Assembly (NCBI GenBank): GCA_023228465.1
Contig: JALOBC010000005.1
Span: 1-64,000 of the forward strand
Reading direction: 5' to 3'
Source: Dokdonella sp.
Lineage (GTDB): Bacteria; Pseudomonadota; Gammaproteobacteria; Xanthomonadales; Rhodanobacteraceae
DNA: 64,000 nt
Made by a program: the position numbers and the translations under genes. The notes beneath the pieces are model-generated. The model had not been told where the DNA came from. It made no database searches and saw only the letters and a list, made by a program, of their open reading frames with translations. This document shows, one piece after another, positions 43,735 to 54,912 of this stretch; within the stretch, counting starts at the first letter, position 1, and every line of letters starts with the position of its first letter.

Positions 43735-45639
43735 TCAGCCGTCGAAGCCGTCCGCGTAGATGCGGTCGTCAGGCCCCGCGACGGGCTCGCACACCGCTGG
43801 ATTCACCGACTCGAAAAGCGCGCGGCTGGCCCATTCCGGATGATCGATGAAGGGGTTGCGGTTGCCCTGGAAGCTGTAGACGACCTCCATGCGTGCCAGT
43901 TCCTCGGCATCCGGCGGATCGGCCTGGTGCCAGTCGATGAGGTCTTCCAGCAGGCCCATGTAGGCCGGGCGCGAGTAGTCGCTGGTGGTGACGATCTTGC
44001 TGCGGTCATCGGTCAGCTCCAGGTCCGGCTCGGCCTGGCCGCTGACCGGGTCGGTGCCACCTTCGTAGCGGATCGCCATGTACATGACGGCGCGCGCCAT
44101 CTCGCCCTTGCGGTGGTTCCACACCTCGAACGAACTGGCGTTGACCCAGTTGGAATTGCCCGGATAGCTGCCGCTGCCGCCACCCACGCCACCATTGGCC
44201 TCGGTGATGCGCTCGCCGCAGTTGCTGGCACAGAAGGCGTAGGGCTTGTTGCCGCGGTCGGCGTTCCACTGCGCGTCGGACAGCCACAGCATGTGGGTGT
44301 CGGTGTAGGGCGCGCTCGGCAGGCCAAGGTTGCCGGTCGCGCCGGGGAAGCCGAGCGAATTGGGCCAGGTGTGCTCGCGGTTGTACTTGAGGCCACCGCC
44401 GCCGCCGGCCCGATCGCTGCCACGCACGTACAGCCGGTTGCGATAGACGTCGAGGATCCGGTCCGGCTCGCCGGGCGCCGCCTGGGCCAGCTCGAGGATG
44501 GTCCAGGTGCTGGTGCCGGTGCCGCTGTAGGGATAGGCGGTGTGGCCGCGGATGATCCGATGCAGCGTGCAGCGCAGCTGTCCGGGACTGCTGGTATTGA
44601 CGCTGTCGTAATAGCCGCCCGCCTGGCCGTCGGCGATGCCGAACGTCGCCGTGTAATCGGTTTCGAGCGCGATGCCGGCGCTGTTCTCCACGCCGCTTGC
44701 GCGCACCGTGAAGACGCAGCTGCCACCTGCCGGCAGCAGGGTGTGCGGGGTCAGCACGCGCTGGCTGCCGCTGCCGCCCTCCTCGAGCGCGATCGGCGCG
44801 CCGTCGCAGTCGAGGTCGAACGCATCGCTGGTCACCACCGCCTGGCTGAAGCTGACCCGCACGTCGCTGGCCACGGCGACGTTCACCGCGCCGTCGGCGG
44901 GTTGGGTCGAGGTGACGACGGGCGCGGTCTGCGGCGGCGGGCCGGTCTCGATCGAGAACGCGACCTCGTCGATGGCCAGGCCGTCTTCGGCACCACTGAT
45001 GTCGGTGTCCTGCCAGCGCACCCACAGGCTCGCGCCGGCCGCGAGGGCCAGGTCCGCGATCGCGCCGCTGACCGCGCGCCGGTTGGCGGCGGCGTTGCCA
45101 TCGCGCTTGCCGACGCTGCCGCCGGTGGTTGGCGAGGCGAAATCGAGCGCCGGCACCGGAATCCAGGTCGCGCCGTCATCGCCCAGCGCCGTCGCATCCA
45201 GGCTGTACTGGAAGCGCAGGCTGTCGGCGCGCCCGCTGGCGCCCAGCCGCCACTGCTCGCCGGTGTAGGCCACCGTGAGCGTCGTCACGACGGCCCCCGA
45301 ATCATTGCGCAGGCGCGCGCCGATCAGCGGTGCGAGGCTGCCCGAACGGAGCATGCCCAGGGCGCGCTCGGCGCTGCCGGTCGCGCCGTAGCTGTAGGTA
45401 TTGCCGGAGTTGGCGCTGCCGTCATCGGCGGCGTAGCTGGTGTTGGCGTTGCTGCCGGATTCGCTGAGATACCAGCCATCGGGCAGCGTGCTGCCGGTGC
45501 CGGCGGCCGCCAGCGTGTCGAAGTTTTCAGTCGCGGCGCCGCCGCCGGTGAGCGGCACGAACTGCGCCAGCGCCAGCGGTGCGGTCGCCGCCAGGCAGAG
45601 TGACAGCAGGACGCGTGCACCAAGCGTGTTGAAATTCAT
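43735..45639 (-). CDS. Secreted endonuclease I-family nuclease with C-terminal ADGFD tail
   Basis: A 634-residue exported protein. A signal peptide (cleaved near AQFVPL) is followed by a beta-rich domain (about 30-210), an Ig-like SbsA/Big_5 domain (about 225-330, TSTQPADGAVNVAVASDVRVSF), then an endonuclease I catalytic domain. The latter shows KYNREHTWPNSLGFPG (catalytic His), DTHMLWLSDAQWNADRGNKP, and VWNHRKGEMARAVMYMAIRY. It would degrade extracellular DNA for nutrition or biofilm turnover. It ends DDRIYADGFDG, a short tail seen on many exported proteins of this group and again at 62014. It stands alone between cutA and an OmpA-like gene. Confidence 0.88.
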   Translation of the reverse strand: MNFNTLGARVLLSLCLAATAPLALAQFVPLTGGGAATENFDTLAAAGTGSTLPDGWYLSESGSNANTSYAADDGSANSGNTYSYGATGSAERALGMLRSGSLAPLIGARLRNDSGAVVTTLTVAYTGEQWRLGASGRADSLRFQYSLDATALGDDGATWIPVPALDFASPTTGGSVGKRDGNAAANRRAVSGAIADLALAAGASLWVRWQDTDISGAEDGLAIDEVAFSIETGPPPQTAPVVTSTQPADGAVNVAVASDVRVSFSQAVVTSDAFDLDCDGAPIALEEGGSGSQRVLTPHTLLPAGGSCVFTVRASGVENSAGIALETDYTATFGIADGQAGGYYDSVNTSSPGQLRCTLHRIIRGHTAYPYSGTGTSTWTILELAQAAPGEPDRILDVYRNRLYVRGSDRAGGGGGLKYNREHTWPNSLGFPGATGNLGLPSAPYTDTHMLWLSDAQWNADRGNKPYAFCASNCGERITEANGGVGGGSGSYPGNSNWVNASSFEVWNHRKGEMARAVMYMAIRYEGGTDPVSGQAEPDLELTDDRSKIVTTSDYSRPAYMGLLEDLIDWHQADPPDAEELARMEVVYSFQGNRNPFIDHPEWASRALFESVNPAVCEPVAGPDDRIYADGFDG

Positions 45640-45750
45640 CACGATCCCCGTGACCTGGCGCCAGCGCGCGCCAGGCCTGCATGAATGGGCAAGATTGCCG
45701 ACATGCGTCCTCGGCCCGGGCTGCGCTGCCCGGACCTTGGCGTTCGCGCC

Positions 45751-46653
45751 CTACAGGCGCGTCATCTCCACGCGGCGGTTGCTGGCGCGTCCGGCTTCGG
45801 TGCGGTTGTCGCCGACCGGGCGCTGATCGCCGTAACCCACCGCGCGCATGCGCGCGCCGTCGATACCCCGCGCGACGAGCGCGGCTGCGACCGATTTCGC
45901 GCGACCTTCCGAAAGCGCCTGATTGGCCGCTGCCTCGCCCACGTTGTCGGTGTGTCCGGCGATTTCCACGCGCAGGTCCGGCGCGGCCTCGAGCGCCGCT
46001 GCCGCGGCGTCCAGCGCCGCCGCGGAGTCCGGGCTGAGCGTGGTCGATGCGGTGTCGAAGCTGACCTTGAGGGTGACGAAGCCATCCTTCGCGAGCTGCT
46101 CGGACAGTTCGTTCACCGACACGTCCTGCTGCATCGCCTGGCGCTCGGAGACGACCATCGCATAGCCATCGTCGGTGGCCTGCACGAAGGCCCACACTTC
46201 CTTGCCGCCACGCGCGAGCTTCAACGTGGAGGAGTAATTCATGCAGCCGTTGCCGATGGGCATGGTTTCGCTGTCGTAGCCGGCCTTGCACCAGCCCGGA
46301 TATTCGCCCAGCACCTCGCCGCCCGCGGCGCGCGCGGCGTTCTGGAAATTGCGCATGATCTGCAGGCCGCTGGCCGGCGTGGCGCCCTCGTCGAGCACGT
46401 AGGTGATGGTCCAGGTCGGGCCTTCCACTTCCGTCTGCCCCGGCCGGTCATCGTCGACCGCCGGCTTGGGCGCGCCCACCGGGAACGCGCGCATGTCGAA
46501 CTGGCTGCTTTCGCAACTGTAGATGTGGTGGCCGGGCATGCGCGTGAAGGCCGCATGGTCCTTGCAGCCCTCGGCGTCCTGTGCATCCTCGGCGAATGCG
46601 GGCGCAAGCATGAGTGCCGCAGCCGCAGCGAGTGGAATGACGATGAATTTCAC
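45751..46653 (-). CDS. OmpA-family outer-membrane/periplasmic protein
   Basis: A 300-residue exported protein. It has a signal peptide (cleaved near AFAED), a novel N-terminal domain of about 170 residues with four cysteines (EGCKDH, YSCESS, GWCKAG, NGCMNY), and a C-terminal OmpA-like peptidoglycan-binding domain. The latter has VSFDTASTTLSPDSAAALD, VEIAGHTDNVGEAAANQALSEGRAKSV and ASNRRVEMTRL. It probably tethers the outer membrane to the wall. The role of the Cys-bearing N-domain is unknown. Confidence 0.88.
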   Translation of the reverse strand: MKFIVIPLAAAAALMLAPAFAEDAQDAEGCKDHAAFTRMPGHHIYSCESSQFDMRAFPVGAPKPAVDDDRPGQTEVEGPTWTITYVLDEGATPASGLQIMRNFQNAARAAGGEVLGEYPGWCKAGYDSETMPIGNGCMNYSSTLKLARGGKEVWAFVQATDDGYAMVVSERQAMQQDVSVNELSEQLAKDGFVTLKVSFDTASTTLSPDSAAALDAAAAALEAAPDLRVEIAGHTDNVGEAAANQALSEGRAKSVAAALVARGIDGARMRAVGYGDQRPVGDNRTEAGRASNRRVEMTRL

Positions 46654-46992
46654 GGAACCCCCAGGATTTCTTGAACGCGCGCACTCGCGGGCGGCGCCAG
46701 CGAATCATAAGCGTGCTGGCTTGGCAAGCCCTCGCGCTCCCGCCGACCCGCCTGCGGTGCGCATGGCGCCCGGTTCGCCGGGGCATGCGTAGCGCGGCCG
46801 GCCTGCCGCGCCGGCGGATCGTGGTGCCCGCCCAGGGCGCGGCCCTTGAACCGCGATAGACCATCCCCACCTGCTCATCACGACGGCGCTCGACCCTTCC
46901 CGAAGGGCTTCTGCGCCGCTAAACTTGGCACTCACCTCATCCGAGTGCTAACAACCGCACTCAACCCATCCTGAAACCAAGGAGCAAGCAAC
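46654..46992 (+). other. Region upstream of groES
   Basis: A 339-base gap between the divergent OmpA-like gene and groES, without a convincing ORF. It contains the CIRCE operator (46925-46951) and a weak heat-shock-sigma-like CTTGAAC...CCATCCCC pair near 46845-46868 whose spacing is too short for confidence. A good AAGGAG ribosome site precedes groES. Confidence 0.5.
46925..46951 (+). promoter_or_regulatory. CIRCE operator (HrcA site) of groESL
   Basis: TTGGCACTC-N9-GAGTGCTAA matches the CIRCE consensus TTAGCACTC-N9-GAGTGCTAA with one change in the left arm. It lies 42 bases before groES. CIRCE is bound by the HrcA repressor, so groESL is probably heat- and misfolding-induced through HrcA. 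Confidence 0.9.
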
Positions 46993-47280
46993 ATGGCACT
47001 TCGTCCGTTGCACGATCGCGTCATCATCAAGCGCCTCGAAGCCGAGACCACCTCCGCCGGCGGCATCGTCATCCCCGACGCCGCGGCCGAGAAGCCGATC
47101 AAGGGCGAGGTCGTCGCCGCCGGCACCGGCAAGATCCAGGAAGACGGCAAGGTCCGCCCGATGGCGGTCAAGGTCGGCGACAAGGTGCTGTTCGGCAAGT
47201 ATTCCGGCACCGAGGTCAAGGTCGATGGCCAGGAGCTCCTGGTCATGCGCGAAGAAGACCTGATCGCGGTGATCGAGTAG
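46993..47280 (+). CDS. groES: Co-chaperonin GroES
   Basis: A 95-residue lid of the GroEL chaperonin. [19 protein letters not shown], the mobile loop [12 protein letters not shown], and [20 protein letters not shown] are standard. AAGGAG lies eight bases before ATG 46993. It is transcribed with groEL under the CIRCE operator; the 138-base gap to groEL holds ATTCCC-type repeats. Confidence 0.98.
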   Translation: MALRPLHDRVIIKRLEAETTSAGGIVIPDAAAEKPIKGEVVAAGTGKIQEDGKVRPMAVKVGDKVLFGKYSGTEVKVDGQELLVMREEDLIAVIE

Positions 47281-47322
47281 CAGCTTCGCCGGGAATCGGG
47301 AATGGAAAACCGGGAAGCGTAA

Positions 47323-49065
<1,743 letters not shown>

Positions 49066-49090
49066 GCGCCATTTGCTGCGTTGCAAACCC

Positions 49091-49118
49091 GGAAAGGCCC
49101 GCGCAAGCGGGCCTTTCC
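49091..49118 (+). terminator. Rho-independent terminator after groEL
   Basis: GGAAAGGCCCGC (49091-49102) and GCGGGCCTTTCC (49107-49118) form a perfect 12-base stem with a GCAA loop. The A/T-rich end of each arm gives a terminator-like profile in both directions. Confidence 0.85.
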
Positions 49119-49200
49119 CTTGCAGCACTACGGGCGGTGCCAAAGTGAACTCTGCAATCGGAGCTACTTCAATACCGCACGGCAGCAGATCGGCTCGAGA

Positions 49201-49875
49201 ATGAAGTCTTCAAGAAAAGATTCTGATGTACTGATCCCGGTCTTCGTACCGCCGCCGCACGCAGTGCCGAACGCGCTCGGTGAGCTGGAAAACTTCCTGC
49301 ATGCCGACCGCAAGCTGCCACCACTCATCCAGGTCGGTCTGGCGCATGCGCAGTTCGAAACCATCCACCCCTTCCTGGACGTGGGTCGCCTGCTGATCAC
49401 CTTTCTGCCGTGCCAGCGCGAGATCCTGCTCAAGCCCGTGTTGTACCTGTCGCACTTTTTCAAGCGGCACCGCGGCGAGTACGACGAGCGGCTGCAGGCC
49501 GTGCGCGACGACGGTGCCTGGGAAGCCTGGCTGGCGTTCTTCCTGCGCGGCGTTGCGAGCGTCAGTCGCGAAGCAACCGAAACGGCGCGGCGCATACTCG
49601 CCCTGCGTGAGGACCATCGGGCCAGGGTGACGGCCGGCTTGGGCCGCGCCGCCGGCGATGGCCACAGGGTGCTGGAACATCTTTACCAGCGGCCGATCGT
49701 CTCCGTCGCCCATGTGCAGGAACTCACCGGAACCACTTGCACCGCGGCCAACAACCTGGTCTCGCGATTGGTGGAGTTGGGCGTACTGATGGAAGCCACC
49801 GGTTACCGACGCAATCGGCTGTTCCGCTATCAGGCGCATATCGAATTGTTCGGTGAGCCGGGGGATGCCGCGTAA
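49201..49875 (+). pseudogene. Broken Fic-family protein lacking the catalytic GNGR
   Basis: The C-terminal part of a Fic-domain protein (224 residues from ATG 49201). The Fic core is recognisable: VFVPPPHAVPNALGELENFLH, then AHAQFETIHPFLD, VGRLLITFLPCQREILLKPVLYLSHFFK, and a C-terminal winged helix (RPIVSVAHVQELTGTTCTAANNLV). The catalytic motif should read HPFx(D/E)GNGRxxR. Here HPFLD (ending base 49380) is followed directly by VGRLL, so GNGR, the ATP-phosphate-binding heart of the motif, is missing in frame (12 bases). The N-terminal third, including the usual region before VFVPPP, is also absent. It cannot AMPylate and is best called a pseudogene, although the remaining frame is open. Confidence 0.8.
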
Positions 49876-50168
49876 GGAACGGCGGCATGATTGCGCGGTT
49901 GAAACCTGATGCGAAGCACAGGCGGTCGGAGCAGGATTGGCCTGGTGCGTGCCGGGGCGGCAGAGGCAAACGGCGTCCCAGCTTGACGAAGTTGTCCGCT
50001 ATCGCGATGGGCTTGGACGCGTGGTTCCAGGGCCAGTATGTCGAGTGGCACCGCATCATCGGCAGCACACCCACGCGCGCGTCGCCGGCGCGTGGGCCGA
50101 CAGGATGGCCAGGGAGGGCAGCAACCGCAAGACCTTGGGTGTTCCCGTGTCGCGGGCGGTCGCGGGCG

Positions 50169-51152
50169 TCAATCCACTGTGGCCGTGGGCTCCTCGATGC
50201 GCAGGAAGCCTTCCAGTTCCTCGCGTCGCTCGGGGGCGATCTCCGTAGCGTGGGTGAGGCGCAGGTAGAACAGGGTGAAGTAGATGTTCTTGAAGGAGTC
50301 GACGGCACGCTTCAGCAGCGAGCCTGCGACCTTGCCCAACCAGACTGCGATCAGCAGCGGGAACCAGTTGAAGCCGCGACCGGCGAGCCAGGCAGGTGCA
50401 TCGTCCCCGAAAAGCTCGGAGAGCTGGCCCGAGTGGAAGGCGGGCAGGCCGTCACCGACCAGCAGGCCGGCGCCCGCAGCCAGCAACACCAGCACACACC
50501 AGAGCGGCGCCATCAACGTGCCGGCGGCACCGGCGGCGATGTCGATGCCGAACACGCCGACCAGGGTTTCGGGTACGCCGTGGCGCAGTGCCTTCATCCG
50601 TGTCGCGCCCTCGCCGAGGCTGAGCCGGTCGATCGTGACGGCCGGCACCAGGAAGTGCCGCGCGAGATCCCACACCTCGCCGAGTGCCAGCAGACCCAGC
50701 TTGATCAGCCAGCCCAGCAAACCCTTGCGCTCATCGCGGGCGCGTGCGCCGGCATAGGCTGCAAGCAGGGAGAATCCGCCGAGCATCCAGGCCTGGCGGC
50801 GCATGCCCGCCACGCGCGCACGTGCTTCGCGGATCTGCGCCTTGCCGCCGCGCGCAACCTGCGTCACCAGCCAGACCTGCGCCATGTCCTGGCGGACGTA
50901 GTAGAAGAATTTGTAGAAGAACATCAGCGTGGCGGCGAGCAGCAGCAGGGTGGCCGTGCTGCCGGCGCCGAGCGCAATGGCCAGAATGCCGGAATAGAAC
51001 AGCGACACCATGACGGCGGCATAGACCGCGCTGTGCGCCCACGGCCCGATGATTGACCTGTCACGACCGACGATGGCTGCCGTGTTCTTCAGCAGGAAGG
51101 CCAGCTGGCGGATGCGCTCGCCCGCTGCGGGCCGGGTGAAGTGATCGGGCAT
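50169..51152 (-). CDS. Multi-pass membrane protein of unknown function
   Basis: A 327-residue protein with an amphipathic, basic N-terminus (MPDHFTRPAAGERIRQLAF) and about six hydrophobic segments: two near 45-90, one near 120, two or three between 205 and 280. The C-terminal tail is charged (ERREELEGFLRIEEP). I recognise no family motif. It stands alone, oriented away from recC. The 293 bases between it and the Fic remnant hold no gene I can support. Confidence 0.65.
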   Translation of the reverse strand: MPDHFTRPAAGERIRQLAFLLKNTAAIVGRDRSIIGPWAHSAVYAAVMVSLFYSGILAIALGAGSTATLLLLAATLMFFYKFFYYVRQDMAQVWLVTQVARGGKAQIREARARVAGMRRQAWMLGGFSLLAAYAGARARDERKGLLGWLIKLGLLALGEVWDLARHFLVPAVTIDRLSLGEGATRMKALRHGVPETLVGVFGIDIAAGAAGTLMAPLWCVLVLLAAGAGLLVGDGLPAFHSGQLSELFGDDAPAWLAGRGFNWFPLLIAVWLGKVAGSLLKRAVDSFKNIYFTLFYLRLTHATEIAPERREELEGFLRIEEPTATVD

Positions 51153-51417
51153 GCGCCGGGTCCTCCTTGCCGGATTACCAGTCGGGGCGCCTCCCGAACC
51201 GTCGTACCGCGTTGCGTCGTGGGCCTTCCGCACTGGTGTGGAGGCTCAGGATGATAGCCGCTACGTGCGCGAGACTGGCCAGGGCTGGATCCTCTTGTCC
51301 GGGCGCCGGCAGCGCTTGCGCGGCAGTCTCAGCTTGTGAGACCGGAATTTCCTATGCTTGGCACTCGCCGCCGCTGCGGCCCGCGCATGGGCCGGCGCGG
51401 TCAACCACGGGGGACGC

Positions 51418-54400
51418 ATGCCGCACACCGATTCTGCCACCGGCATCCGCATCTATCGCGCCAGCCGGCTGGAAGCCCTGCTGATGCCGCTGCGCGAACT
51501 GATGCGCGCGGCGCCGCCGGAGCATGCGCTGGCACCGCACGAACTGATCGCCGCGCATCCGGGCATGCGCCGCTGGCTGCTGCGCGAGCTCGCCCGCAGC
51601 GCAGGCCCGGCGGGCATCGCCGCCAACGTGCGCGTGGAACTGCCCAGCGCCTGGCTCGACCGCCTGGCCGGCGAAGTGCTCGGCGCCGAAGCCGTGGCGA
51701 CCGCGCCGTACCGGCGCGAGATCCTGCGCTGGCGCATCCATGAGGAACTGGGCGCGATCGAGGATGCGCGGGTGAAGGACTACCTGCAGGGCGCGCCGGC
51801 GACCCGCGCACGGCGGCGCTTCCAGCTCGCCGAGCGCCTGGCGCGCATCTACAGCCAGTATCTGGTCTATCGACCCGACTGGCTCGAAGCCTGGCGAGAT
51901 GGCCGCGAAACCCGGCCAGACGGTGGCTTCCTCGCGGTGTTGTGGCAGCGGATGCGCGCGGCCATCGGCCAGCCGCACCGCGGCGAGCGCCTGCGTGCGC
52001 TGGTCGCGGCCTTGCAGGCCCGGCGCGGCGCGGCAGCGCTGCGCGAACCGCTGCACGTGTTTGGCATCGCCCACCTGGCGCCCGCCGACCTTGCGGTGCT
52101 GCGCGAAGTCGCCGCTTCGCGCATGGTCGTGCTGTATGTGCCCGATCCATGCCGCGAGTACTGGGGCGGCATCCGCAGCGACCGCGCCCGCTTGCGCGAT
52201 GCGGTCAGCGCCGATCCGGGCAGCGCCGGCAGCGAAAGCCTGTTCCTGCAGGAAGGACATCCGCTGATCGGCGCCTGGGGGCGCATGGGGCAGCACTTCG
52301 TGCTGGGCCTCGACGAGATCGGCGCCTACGCGGATGAGCGCGCCTGGGAGGATGCCGCCACGGGCGAGCCGGCCACGCGCCTGGAGGGCGTGCAGGAAAG
52401 CATCCGTCGCGGCGAGCCGGCCCTGATCCGCGAGTGGGCGGCCCTGCCGCGCGAGGATGCGAGCCTGCGCGTGCATGCCTGCCACACGCGCCTGCGCGAG
52501 CTGGAGGTGCTGCGCGACGCGCTGCTCGATGCGCGCGCAGCCGATCCGACGCTGCAGCCCTCCGACATCGTGGTGATGATGCCGGACATCCACGCCTACC
52601 TGCCGTTGCTGCCGGCCGTGTTCGGGGCCGCCGGTCGTCATGAGGGACCGTTGCCCTGGCATGCCGCGGACGTCGTCAACGCCCGCGCGCATCCGCTGTT
52701 CGAAGCCTTCCGCCGCCTGCTCGACCTGCCACTCGCGCGCCTCACCGCGCCGGAAGTGGCCGACCTGCTGGCCATCGAGCCGGTGGCGGCCCGGCTGGGG
52801 CTGGGCGAAGGCGGCGCGGAGGTGATCAAGCGCTGGCTCGAGGAGGGCCGCGTGGCCTGGGCGCTGGATGCCGCGGCGCGGACGCGTTTCGGTGTGCCGG
52901 CGATCGATGCACACACGTTCGATTGGGGCATGGAACGTCTGCTGGCCGGCTACCTCGTGGGTGACTCCGGCGACATCGGCGCCGCTGCGCTGGCGCTGCC
53001 GGATGGCCGCAGCGTCGCGCCGCTGAGCGGTGCGCACGGGCCGCAGGCGGCCCTGCTCGGTGCGCTCGACAGCCTGCTCATCGAACTGGCCGAGGCTGCC
53101 GCCGATGCCGACCAGGCTCGCCCCGCCAGCGCCTGGGCCGAACGGCTGGAGCAGCGCATCGATGTCATGTTCCGCATCGATCCAGGCGATCCGGTCGCAC
53201 GCGACGCCCTGGCCGCCCTGCGTGCTTTCGTGCGCGCCCTGGCCAGCGAACCGGCGACCATTGGTCTTGATCCGGTACTGGATTTCAGCGTGGTGCGCGA
53301 GATCCTGCGCGGCATGCTCGACAGCGTCGCCGAGCAGCAGCACTTCCTGCTGGGCGGGGTCACCTTCTGCGGCATGGTCCCGCAGCGGGCCATCCCGTTC
53401 CGCATGGTCGCCGCGCTCGGCCTCAACGACGGCGAGTTCCCGCGCGCGGGCAGCGACGGCGGGCTCGACCTGATGGAGCGTCACCCGCGCCTGGGTGACC
53501 GCAACGTGCGCAGCGATGATCGTTATCTGTTCCTCGAGACCGTGATGGCGGCCCGCGATCGTCTCCACCTCAGCTACATCGGCCAGGGCGTGCAGGATGG
53601 CAAGGCGCGCAATCCCGCGGCGCCGCTTGCCGAGTTGATCGCTGCACTGGATGCCGCGCCGGCACCACCGGCCGCCGCGGACGAAGGCGAGCAGGCCGCC
53701 TGGCTGCGCCGCCGCCCGTGGTGGCTGCGCCATGCCCTGCAGCCCTTCGATGCGCGCTATTTCGATGGTCGCGATCCGGCGCTGTTTTCCTTCCGACGGG
53801 CGTTTTCCGGCATGCACGAGGATGCGCAGGCCGCCGCGCCGAGCGCGTTCGTCGCACCGCCGGCCAAGGCGCAGCGCCAGCCGGTGGCGACGGATGCCGG
53901 CGAACCGCTCGCCCTCGCGCAAGTGCTGGCCTATTACCGCGATCCGGCCCGCCAGCTGCTCGAAGACGGATTGAAGCTGCGCCTGGATGCCCTGGGCGAG
54001 GCGCGGCTGCGCGAATCCGAGCCGCTCGAACCCGCCTTCGAGGCCCTGGATACGGTCGCCCGGCGGCTGTTCCTGCAGGCGGTGGCCGTGCATCCGCCGT
54101 TGTTGCCGGAGCAGCCGCCCGATTGGCTGCGCCTGACCGGCCTGCTGCCGCCGGGGCGGGCCGGCGAGCAGGCCTGGCAAGCCGAGCGCGCCAAGGCGCA
54201 AGTGCTGCTCGCCGCTGTCGCCGAGCCGTCCCATCCCGCGCACGCACTGTTTCGTGCAGCCCTGCCGGAGAGTCGGCCGGTACCGATCGATTGCCGGATC
54301 GACGGCCAGCGCCTGCAGGGCGAACTGCGCGAAGTGTTTGCTACCGACACGACGCGCTGGGTGCTGGCGGTGCACCCCGGCGACCTGGCACGCAAGCGCG

Positions 54401-54912
54401 AAAGCGCACTCGGCTTCAGGGAGCGCATTCCCCTGTTCCTGACCTGGGCGCTGCTGCGCCTGGACAGCGCCACGCACAGCGCAGTGCAGCCGGCGCTGGT
54501 GGTGCCGGTGGATGCGCGCAAGCCGGAAGACGATCCCTGGAGCCGTGCGCTGGCCGCTTGGGATGCGCGCTTCCGCGCCGCCGCCGCGCGCGAGCAGTCC
54601 CGCATGCGGGCCGATCTGGAGCGCCGCGTGGGCGGCTTGCTGCGCCATTTCCTGAGTGCCGCCGAGCAACCCGCCTGGTACTTTCCGCGCAGCTCATGGG
54701 CGGCGCTGCAGGATCCGGCCAAGGTGGTGGGCGTGTGGTGCGGCAGCGAGCACAGTACCGGCGAGCGCGACTACGGTTCCGGATACGCCGCCCTGCTGGC
54801 TGGCGAACGCGACTTCAGCGATCCGGCGGACTGCGCGTTGCTGCTGTCGCGGGCGAGCGCGCTCGCCGACCTGATCCGCATCGAGCTGCCGACCGGGGAG
54901 GATGGCCCATGA
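51418..54912 (+). CDS. recC: Exodeoxyribonuclease V subunit gamma
   Basis: A 1164-residue RecC, the Chi-recognising subunit of RecBCD. Motifs of the inactive helicase/nuclease lineage are readable: IRIYRASRLEALL at the start, HVFGIAHLAPADLAVL, VTFCGMVPQRAIPFRMVAALGLNDGEFPR, and DDRYLFLETVMAARDRLHLSYIG. ATG 51418 precedes IRIYRASRLE and is preferred over an in-frame GTG/ATG upstream that reads poorly. Its stop overlaps the recB start by ATGA. Confidence 0.95.
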   Translation: MPHTDSATGIRIYRASRLEALLMPLRELMRAAPPEHALAPHELIAAHPGMRRWLLRELARSAGPAGIAANVRVELPSAWLDRLAGEVLGAEAVATAPYRREILRWRIHEELGAIEDARVKDYLQGAPATRARRRFQLAERLARIYSQYLVYRPDWLEAWRDGRETRPDGGFLAVLWQRMRAAIGQPHRGERLRALVAALQARRGAAALREPLHVFGIAHLAPADLAVLREVAASRMVVLYVPDPCREYWGGIRSDRARLRDAVSADPGSAGSESLFLQEGHPLIGAWGRMGQHFVLGLDEIGAYADERAWEDAATGEPATRLEGVQESIRRGEPALIREWAALPREDASLRVHACHTRLRELEVLRDALLDARAADPTLQPSDIVVMMPDIHAYLPLLPAVFGAAGRHEGPLPWHAADVVNARAHPLFEAFRRLLDLPLARLTAPEVADLLAIEPVAARLGLGEGGAEVIKRWLEEGRVAWALDAAARTRFGVPAIDAHTFDWGMERLLAGYLVGDSGDIGAAALALPDGRSVAPLSGAHGPQAALLGALDSLLIELAEAAADADQARPASAWAERLEQRIDVMFRIDPGDPVARDALAALRAFVRALASEPATIGLDPVLDFSVVREILRGMLDSVAEQQHFLLGGVTFCGMVPQRAIPFRMVAALGLNDGEFPRAGSDGGLDLMERHPRLGDRNVRSDDRYLFLETVMAARDRLHLSYIGQGVQDGKARNPAAPLAELIAALDAAPAPPAAADEGEQAAWLRRRPWWLRHALQPFDARYFDGRDPALFSFRRAFSGMHEDAQAAAPSAFVAPPAKAQRQPVATDAGEPLALAQVLAYYRDPARQLLEDGLKLRLDALGEARLRESEPLEPAFEALDTVARRLFLQAVAVHPPLLPEQPPDWLRLTGLLPPGRAGEQAWQAERAKAQVLLAAVAEPSHPAHALFRAALPESRPVPIDCRIDGQRLQGELREVFATDTTRWVLAVHPGDLARKRESALGFRERIPLFLTWALLRLDSATHSAVQPALVVPVDARKPEDDPWSRALAAWDARFRAAAAREQSRMRADLERRVGGLLRHFLSAAEQPAWYFPRSSWAALQDPAKVVGVWCGSEHSTGERDYGSGYAALLAGERDFSDPADCALLLSRASALADLIRIELPTGEDGP

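Noticed and set aside
46845-46868. Heat-shock sigma-factor promoter before groES
   Set aside because: CTTGAAC and CCATCCCC are present, but the spacing is too short and the distance to groES is over 120 bases. The CIRCE site explains heat control better.
49876-50168. Possible gene between the Fic remnant and the membrane protein
   Set aside because: Frames are open on both strands, but none has a ribosome site, conserved motif or natural composition. It may contain worn fragments only.
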